64,000 nt of DNA from Branchiostoma floridae (Eukaryota > Chordata > Leptocardii > Amphioxiformes > Branchiostomatidae). A program made the translations under genes and the position numbers. Below, one piece after another: positions 56,518 to 64,000 of the stretch; position 1 is the first letter of the stretch; every line of letters starts with the position of its first letter. Below the pieces are notes generated by a model, which searched no databases, was not told where the DNA came from, and saw only the letters and a list, made by a program, of their open reading frames with translations. The DNA lies in assembly GCF_000003815.2 (NCBI RefSeq), contig NC_049981.1:1836101-1900100 (forward strand), given 5' to 3'.

Positions 56518-58826
56518 TTTGTAGTAAATATCCTGTGTAATTTGTAGTAAATATCCTGTGTAATTTGTAGTAAATATCCTGTGTAATTTGTAGTAAATAC
56601 CCTGTGTAATTTGTAGTAAATATCCTGTGTAATTTGTAGTAAATATCATGTGTAATTTGTAGTAAATATCCTGTGTAAATATCCTGTGTAACTTGTAGTA
56701 AATATCCTGTGTAACTTGTAGTAAATATCCTCTGTAATTTGTAGTAAATATCATGTGTAACTTGTAGTAAATATCCTGTGTAACTTGTAGTAAATATCAT
56801 GTGTAATTTGTAGTAAATATCATGTGTAACTTGTAGTAAATATCCTGTGTAACTTGTAGTAAATATCCTGTGTAACTTGTAGTAAATATCCTGTGTAATT
56901 TGTAGTAAATATCATGTGTAACTTGTAGTAAATATCCTGTGTAACTTGTAGTAAATATCCTGTGTAATTTGTAGTAAATATCATGTGTAATTTGTAGTAA
57001 ACATCCTGTGCAACTTGTAGTAAATATCCTGTGTAATTTGTAGTAAATATCATGTGTAATTTGTAGTAAATATCCTGTGTAATTTGTAGTAAATATCCTG
57101 TGTAATTTGTAGTAAATATCCTGTGTAATTTGTAGTAAATATCCTGTGTAATTTGTAGTAAATATCCTGTGTAATTTGTAGTAAATATCCTGTGTAATTT
57201 GTAGTAAATATCCTGTGTAATTTGTAGTAAATATCATGTGTAATTTGTAGTAAATATCCTGTGTAATTTGTAGTAAATATCCTGTGTAATTTGTAGTAAA
57301 TATCATGTGTAATTTGTAGTAAATATCACTTGTAGTAAATATCCTGTGTAATNNNNNNNNNNNNNNNNNNNNNNNNNNNNNNNNNNNNNNNNNNNNNNNN
57401 NNNNNNNNNNNNNNNNNNNNNNNNNNNNNNNNNNNNNNNNNNNNNNNNNNNNNNNNNNNNNNNNNNNNNNNNNNNNNNNNNNNNNNNNNNNNNNNNNNNN
57501 NNNNNNNNNNNNNNNNNNNNNNNNNNNNNNNNNNNNNNNNNNNNNNNNNNNNNNNNNNNNNNNNNNNNNNNNNNNNNNNNNNNNNNNNNNNNNNNNNNNN
57601 NNNNNNNNNNNNNNNNNNNNNNNNNNNNNNNNNNNNNNNNNNNNNNNNNTCATGTGTAACTTGTAGTAAATATCCTGTGTAATTTGTAGTAAATATCACT
57701 TGTAGTAAATATCCTGTGTAATTTGTAGTAAATATCATGTGTAATTTGTAGTAAATATCCTGTGTAATTTGTAGTAAATATCACTTGTAGTAAATATCCT
57801 GTGAAATTTGTAGTAAATACCATGTGTAACTTGTAGTAAATATCCTGTGTAACTTGTAGTAAATATCCTGTGTAACTTGTAGTAAATATCCTCTGTAATT
57901 TGTAGTAAATATCATGTGTAACTTGTAGTAAATATCCTGTGTAACTTGTAGTAAATATCATGTGTAATTTGTAGTAAATATCCTGTGTAATTTGTAGTAA
58001 ATATCATGTGTAACTAGTAGTAAACATCCTGTGTAATTTGTAGTAAATATCCTGTGTAATTTGTAGTAAATATCCTGTGTAATTTGTAGTAAATATCCTG
58101 TGTAATTTGTAGTAAACATCCTGTGTAATTTGTAGTAAATATCATGTGTAATTTGTAGTAAATATCCTGTGTAACTTGTAGTAAACATCCTGTGTAACTT
58201 GTAGTAAATATCCTGTGTAATTTGTAGTAAATATCATGTGTAATTTGTAGTAAATATCCTGTGTAATTTGTAGTAAATATCACTTGTAGTAAATGTCCTG
58301 TGTAATTTGTAGTAAATATCATGTGTAACTTGTAGTAAATATCCTGTGTAACTTGAAGTAAATATCCTGTGTAATTTGTAGTAAATATCATGTGTAACTT
58401 GTAGTAAATATCATGTGTAATTTGTAGTAAATATCCTGTGTAATTTGTAGTAAATATCCTGTGTAACTTGTAGTAAACATCCTGTGTAACTTGTAGTAAA
58501 TATCCTGTGTAATTTGTAGTAAATATCATGTGTAATTTGTAGTAAATATCCTGTGTAATTTGTAGTAAATATCACTTGTAGTAAATATCCTGTGTTTTTT
58601 GTAGTAAATATCATGTGTAACTTGTAGTAAATATCCTGTGTAACTTGTAGTAAATATCCTGTGTAATTTGTAGTAAATATCATGTGTAACTTGTAGTAAA
58701 TATCCTGTGTAACTTGTAGTAAATATCCTGTGTAATTTGTAGTAAATATCATGTGTAACTTGTAGTAAATATCCTGTGTAACTTGTAGTAAATATCCTGT
58801 GTAATTTGTAGTAAAAATTATGTGTA
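56518..58826. repeat. 23-bp minisatellite, main block (about 2.3 kb)
   Basis: About 85-100 copies of the 23-base unit TGTAGTAAATATCCTGTGTAATT with a few recurrent variants (ATCATG for ATCCTG, AACTTG for AATTTG, and a shortened unit ATCACTTG). The variants form higher-order patterns. It contains the gap 57353-57649. Because 23 is not a multiple of three and the unit has no minus-strand stop, the minus strand stays open in long frames encoding a 23-residue repeat. I do not regard this as a gene. Confidence 0.95.
57353..57649. other. Assembly gap (297 N)
   Basis: A run of N inside the 23-bp minisatellite, consistent with an assembler failing on the repeat. Confidence 0.99.
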
Positions 58827-59579
58827 ATGTGCATGTTATCACATTCCAGGTGTTGTAGCCGACAGGGAGGTGCGGAATTACGTCATTTATACCTCATGAG
58901 ATCTGACAAGTGGCCCGTGACCGCTGTGAGTCACACAGCAACGCAGTTCTGTCTGAGACCCCGAGCAACAAGAAACTGCCTGGACAGATACTCTCTCGCA
59001 CTCCATGTTGAACGGTAGAAGACTAGTTTCAAACGTGTTGTCATTTCTCTTCTTATACCAAGGACCTAGTGGTAGCATCTTGAGAACCGATTGCAGAACA
59101 TTCACGTGACGTTGCATATATTATATATACAACCACACAAAGCCTGGACAGGACCAATTCTATCCAAATCCAACCGCAAACGTCTGGTTGTCTACTACGC
59201 TGTTAGTTTGTGCTCTGTAGATATTAGACGTTTTAAAGCTCTCTCGCGGTTACCCAGTGTCGTAACAGACAAGTTGAGTCGTGCCTCAAGTCGTCAACAG
59301 TTAAAGAAAGCCTTCATCAATATCGCCTTGCCCCTGTCCTTCATTTCTGCTCATAACGACTGTATTGCTGAGTCCCATGTCTAGAGTTGTGCGTCCCCAG
59401 TCCAGGTTACGTTTTCCTTGTGTTGGCTCTCTCAGTATGAGTCAGATTTTTACAGTGTTCGAGGCCATCATCCTTCCCACCAAATTGTAAGACGGACACC
59501 TAAGTTCTGAACGTCAGGATTTGACGAGCCAAGCTGCCAAGACTGGTGCTTATAGAAAAGAAGTTAGACTGACAGAGCC
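58827..59579. other. 5' flank of GPCR 4
   Basis: No recognised exon. A 97-codon frame (59091-59384) shows no known domain. The leader of GPCR 4 probably lies in the last few hundred bases. Confidence 0.3.
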
Positions 59580-60914
59580 ATGGAAAGGGCCGCCATCTCG
59601 CCTCTGTACGTCGCTAACGTCACTCGCTGTCTTCTGTCCGCGCTAGGAATGGCGGCAAATCTCCTGATACTCTACATCATCGCCAAATACCCCACCATAA
59701 GAACCATCTCTAACGTTTACGTCGCTAACTTAGCTGTCGCTGATGTCAGTTTCTGTGTCTTCGCGTTTGTCCAGGGCGTGTTCTCTTACCGCTATCACAG
59801 CTTCAAAAGTCGAGTCGACAACCTATTAGCCTATTGTCAGCAGAGAGATGCAATGGTTGAAAACAGTACTGCAAATGTAACCATGTCGAATGACACGGAA
59901 GAATTCCTACAATCTAATAACTGCACGTGGAGGAATATGGAGAAACAGAAGCTGATGTTTTTGCTAGATGCCAAGCTGAACTGCGACAGTGCAAACCTGG
60001 TGAGCTCCAGGAGTTGTGACGTGGGCCGGGTTCTTGCCGTGTTTCTTGCCTGTGCGAGCATCTTCCTCCTCACGGCTATCGCAGTGGAGCGTTACCGGGC
60101 CATCGTGAAGCCGCTGGACCACAGACTGCTGCGCACACAGAAGAAAGCCTGCCGTACCTGCCTCCTGATGTGGTTGCTGGCGTTTCTGGCGGCGACGTTC
60201 GACACGGTGGTGCGAAACCTTGTGTCAAACGATTGGACGTTTACGTACCAGAGTCTGTTCGAGTGCGTGTATCTGAAGCCGGATGATGCCGGCTCTGGCC
60301 ACGCCTACCTCGCCTTAGCACTCAGCATCTCCGTCATCCTGTACGTAGTGCCAGCAGGTGTGATGATCCCTATATACGTCAGGATATTCGTAACGCTACG
60401 TCAGCCACGACCTTTTCCATCGAGGGCATCGACCTCTCGGACGTTACCCATGCTATTCGTGGTGACGGTTTTCTTCTTAGTTTGTTGGCTCCCGTTTCAC
60501 GTGACTTCTATCACCGTGCATTCCTACACTGACGGGGACAGCCTCGCGGCGTTTTACGTGGGCACATCACTCGCCATACTGAACTCGGTCATAAACCCCT
60601 TTCTGTACGCCTTCATCGGGAAAAACTTTCAAAAACACATCAGGAGATTATTCTGCATTTCACCGTGTGAGGAAGAGGATACGGGAAGACGGTACCACGC
60701 AAGCTCGCGGCCCTCGGTTGATTCCATCTATGGTTATCGTGGTTCTGTGGTGGGCATTGGCACAGGTGTACCCACGCCTGCGTGTATAACCGCCGTGCAG
60801 AGGTCACCCGAGTTAGCGCCGAATGGCATCCGCTTCGAATCTTTGGGATATACGTATACCCCCGCCAATTGGGAGCTCGTCGCAATTCAGCCCCTGGCTG
60901 CAAAGAGAGAGTAG
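59580..60914 (+). CDS. Class A GPCR 4 (orphan, intronless)
   Basis: A 444-residue rhodopsin-class receptor, paralogous to GPCR 1-3 and closest to GPCR 3. TM1 has MAANLLILYIIAKYP and TM2 VYVANLAVADVSF. ECL1 is about 85 residues with four sequons (NST, NVT, NDT, NCT) and extra Cys. The TM3 Cys (SRSCDVGRV) is at about 146, ERYRAI at about 170, the ECL2 Cys (ECVYLKPDD) at about 228, CWLPFH at about 302 and NPFLYAF at about 339. A basic helix 8 and a 90-residue tail with Ser/Thr follow. The start is chosen because TM1 follows as in the paralogues. It lies 32 kb from the others, beyond the kinase and PAN receptor. Its ligand is not identifiable by eye. Confidence 0.88.
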   Translation: MERAAISPLYVANVTRCLLSALGMAANLLILYIIAKYPTIRTISNVYVANLAVADVSFCVFAFVQGVFSYRYHSFKSRVDNLLAYCQQRDAMVENSTANVTMSNDTEEFLQSNNCTWRNMEKQKLMFLLDAKLNCDSANLVSSRSCDVGRVLAVFLACASIFLLTAIAVERYRAIVKPLDHRLLRTQKKACRTCLLMWLLAFLAATFDTVVRNLVSNDWTFTYQSLFECVYLKPDDAGSGHAYLALALSISVILYVVPAGVMIPIYVRIFVTLRQPRPFPSRASTSRTLPMLFVVTVFFLVCWLPFHVTSITVHSYTDGDSLAAFYVGTSLAILNSVINPFLYAFIGKNFQKHIRRLFCISPCEEEDTGRRYHASSRPSVDSIYGYRGSVVGIGTGVPTPACITAVQRSPELAPNGIRFESLGYTYTPANWELVAIQPLAAKRE

Positions 60915-63221
60915 TCGTCCATCTCACGACAATAACGGTAGCAATACCCTCTTCAGCCAAATGCAGAACGAAAACCACCCGCTCCTACTGCGTACATAAG
61001 ACTACACAAAACTGGACGGTCGCTACTACGGAACAAAAATCGCATGACTGTGCCCAAATGCAGAACTCTAAGAATGAAAAAAAATCATAGTACAATCCTA
61101 AACTTTCTTCTAACACAAAAGTACACACGGATCAAATTTTCAACGACAACTACTTTTGTAATATATGTAAAGTATGTTACCTTCCTAAAGAGTCACTTTT
61201 TTAAATACAAAGTATGAGCAAGTCAGTAACAAGATTAGTCCATATTCAATCAGTTGTTCGACATTTATTGCTGGATAAAGTTCAGGAAACAAAAAAAGTG
61301 AATCGGATGATGATAAGCAATATATTAAATTGTTTTGTATGATGACAATTGCCCAGCAAGACGAATATAGTCATGCTACAGTGTACTTCCTAACATCATG
61401 ACAAGGTACTGAATCTGCTCTTAAATACCATACATATTCCAGGGGAGGGTTTATTCACTACTACAGTTTACAATGTACTTTCATTACATGTAATACACAG
61501 CATTGCCATATTTGCTTGTCTTAATTCATTCAATTGTGTAAAAGTGTAAACGGCTGACATATTTTTAAATAAAACAACGACGTAGTTTAGAACATTAAGC
61601 TCATTTGTTGAAAATGTATGCATAATGTGGTTTAAGTCATTATAACGTACTGTTTCATTTTTAAAGATAGTATGCATTCTACTTGCACTACGGTAGACAA
61701 CTATCTCCTTTAGACTGTTTCGTTGAACATCGACTTTCACAGTTTCTAGGGTTTAGTTGAATATCAAATGGCCACAGAGAACAAATTCGGTGACTTCTAT
61801 GCACATCTAGTTCCATAGTTCACAATGTCGTACTTTACAATGCATTTGTATCATCGCTCACAATGTCATACTTGACATTCTACTCTTGATCGGTAGTATA
61901 CATGTCTTGGCTTAAATCATTTTTAAAAAATGGCACTTGTTTATGTGAGAGTGCCAAGACTTAGCCTGGACCCTGCTATGATGTTCGAAGTGATTGAGGC
62001 AAGGCGAAGTTCAAGTTCTCTCGAGATCGACTTTATTCACAACTCAACTGGTGATGGCCGTCGGTGGTAACGATCAGAAGTACTCTTCGCTCTCAGTTGG
62101 CAAAGTCCAGATCCTACTTTCTGTCACTGAAGTCCCAACTTTCCAGATCTTTCCACAACTTTTTTCGGCGCGTGGCAAAACTGCCCCGGCACGAGGCCGC
62201 TACCCTTCTCGGCACGAAACGACTGCCACGGCACGAAACTGCACTCTCTGAATCGAGTGTCTCCTTTTTATCTTCTAAATTTTGGGTTGGGCCAAGACCA
62301 AATACGGTTAATCTTATGCGGATCTTTAGAATCTGATTGGCCCGGGATTTCGGACTAATAACTTCTCAAAAGTCCGGAACTCCAGTGACATTGAATGGCA
62401 AAGCGTGAGGAAACCAGTAAATTTCATATTAAAAAGCTCCTCGGAGGCTTCACCTGAGGGTCAGACCGGAGGGGTCGTGAACTTCTGCCTCGGTCAGCCC
62501 TCGGGCTACCCACCCCCTTGGAACTGCTTTGGGCACAACCGGCCAAAACTTTATAATGCAAGTTCGGATGCAGCTGTCAAACTTTCTGGACGGTACCAAC
62601 TCTGAGAGAGGGAAGGAGCAAATAAATAAATAATGCCAAATAAAAGGTTATTGTATGTTTTGTTTTAGATTGGCTCGCATGAAGACGTTTAAATAGGTGC
62701 CAGGCCAATTGATTACAATGTGCAACAATTTACATTTGATACAGCATTGGTTGGTCTAAAAATTAAGCGTTGCATACAAACCATAACGATGCATGCGATA
62801 ATTCAATGTTCTTCCTGTTTTTTTCCATCTTATTCATTCATGTAAGAAATACATTACTAGTATCGCCTGTCAGCGGTTTCATAGAATCCTGGGGGACCTT
62901 ACATAGAATAACATTAATATTTATGAAGATAACAGAAGATAACAGAAACATAACATCAAATGATCAATGTAAATAGAAATAAGTAACAATAGACATTGCA
63001 TATCAATGTGAAATAAAATGACTCAATCTTGATATGTAACCATATATAGACCATACATAAATAACAAACCCAAAAGTCAAATTAACTTTGACACTAATCT
63101 CTACATTTAATATCTTAAGTTCCTTCTACATACATTTTAGATTTACTTAGAGTGATATTTCATAATTTTAGCCTTAAGTAATGTATATCGTATCATGGAA
63201 ATTCAATTAAAGACCACACTG
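60915..63221. other. Spacer, no gene recognised
   Basis: AT-rich with short frames only. 62160-62240 holds repeated CGGCACGA(A/G)AC words. I see no exon with convincing splice sites. Confidence 0.3.
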
Positions 63222-63300
63222 ACAAAATTTTATGGATGGCATCCTCTGGAGATCACAAACTAGTGCGCTAGGGCGAAAAAGTAAAACCAGAGGTCTTGAT
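63222..63300. mobile_element. Harbinger-like MITE end fragment
   Basis: AAAATTTTATGGATGGCATCCTCTGGAGA...AGGGCGAAAAAG resembles the inner left end of the element at 29234-29740 (TTATGGATGACATCCTCTGTAGA...AGGGCGAAAAA). Confidence 0.55.
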
Positions 63301-63669
63301 TTACGTCCAGTCCATTCTTCCCAGGCTCGGTTTGTCTTACTTTCAACTAAAGTAAAACTATAAGAGGCATTAGTCGCTATTTTTATCATGTTTTACTGCC
63401 ATTTTTGTTTAATGTTGGGAACAAGGGCGCGGTGACCCTATGCCCTGACCATGTGCCCCCTTATCCTGGAGAGCAGATCCCCTGGCTCATTCCTCGCTCA
63501 TACCTTTGCTGTTGCGGTTGATGCACTTTTTACCATTCTAGACTAAAATCCTTCAATTGATTGCGAAATAAGTTCTAAGTGCATGGCTTAGAAAGAAAGT
63601 ATTGTACGCTGTTTTCAATGCCCTAGAACAAGTCGAATTCATTGCATTAAAGTCATAGATGTATGTTAC

Positions 63670-64000
63670 CTTTGTCGCAATCCTCTCCTGGGCCTGTGAA
63701 GCGAAATGAAGAAAACAGCTGAAACGTGGATTCAAAACCTTTGAAAAGACTGAAATTGATTTTTATCGCAGTTATCATCCATTTTAAGATAAATTATGTT
63801 TTACTCCAGACTGTGTGTTTATACCTGTAAAGCAAAAGGACAAAAACAGCAGCTGAAATGTAGATTCAAAACCTATCTTTTATTCCAGACTGTGTGGTTA
63901 TAAAATGATGAAAATATTACCTATTTGGCAGACAAAGTACGTTTCCCAGTCACATCTATTATCATCCCACTGATGGTCTCCACCTGTCCATAGATGAGCG
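63670..64000 (-). CDS. C-type lectin-like gene, 3' exons (partial)
   Basis: The window edge cuts an exon (64000-63921) whose frame reads GDHQWDDNRCDWETYFVCQI and ends in phase 1 (CAAATAG|GTAATA). The WDD-x2-C-x6-V-C pattern is the end of a C-type lectin domain, with WDD in the calcium-site strand and the last two conserved Cys. A mini-exon at 63693-63670 (CGCTTCACAG|GCCCAGGAG, AAAG|GTAACA), phase 1 at both ends, would add GPGEDCDK. Such domains bind sugar or protein, usually outside the cell. The rest of the gene lies beyond the right edge and its stop was not found. Confidence 0.7.

Noticed and set aside
56402-58842. Minus-strand frames encoding YYKLHR-type repeats
   Set aside because: They follow from a 23-base unit without minus-strand stops, and one frame is padded by N. 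I regard them as repeat artefacts.

Overview
The window looks like a lancelet (Branchiostoma, amphioxus) nuclear scaffold. The signs are intron-split genes with GT-AG borders, assembly gaps of N, many short terminal-inverted-repeat elements and tRNA-derived SINEs, and lineage-expanded families: rhodopsin-class GPCRs, CHK/EcKL kinases, a C-type lectin and a PAN-domain receptor. The organism call is my inference from repeat style and gene content, not from a database match. Exon borders were read by eye and checked by codon phase; none has transcript support here.

Layout. 1-2.3 kb: GC-rich promoter-like DNA with CRE, ETS and YY1-like sites and a minus-strand splice donor. 2.3-6.4 kb: repeat-rich, mostly inverted-repeat elements. 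6.4-12.2 kb: an unassigned minus-strand gene of at least five coding exons, holding a tandem array of splice-donor units and two assembly gaps. 12.2-15.9 kb: microsatellites and two large foldback elements. 15.9-28 kb: three paralogous GPCR genes on the plus strand, the first broken by two lesions, in duplicated segments that also share upstream sequence. 28-33 kb: a 41-bp minisatellite interrupted by a Harbinger-like MITE, two foldbacks, a SINE and a LINE scrap. 33.1-35 kb: a three-exon CHK-like kinase. 35.5-47.3 kb: a minus-strand type I membrane receptor with one PAN/apple domain, a Ser/Thr stalk built from duplicated mini-exons, and a tail rich in ITIM, ITSM-like and ITAM-like tyrosine motifs. 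A nearly full-length LINE sits antisense in one of its introns. 47.5-58.8 kb: nested mobile elements and a large 23-bp minisatellite. 59.6-60.9 kb: a fourth GPCR. The right edge (63.67-64 kb) holds the end of a C-type lectin gene on the minus strand.

The best candidate for something undescribed is the PAN-domain receptor at 37.5-47.1 kb. Its tail carries three consensus ITIMs, an ITSM-like site and a YxxL-x6-YxxL pair that fits ITAM spacing, and decayed copies of its ITIM exon lie next door. Second are the GPCR cluster, whose members have unusually long, glycosylation-rich first extracellular loops, and the sevenfold tandem array of splice donors in the unassigned gene. I see no operons, CRISPR arrays or prokaryotic features.
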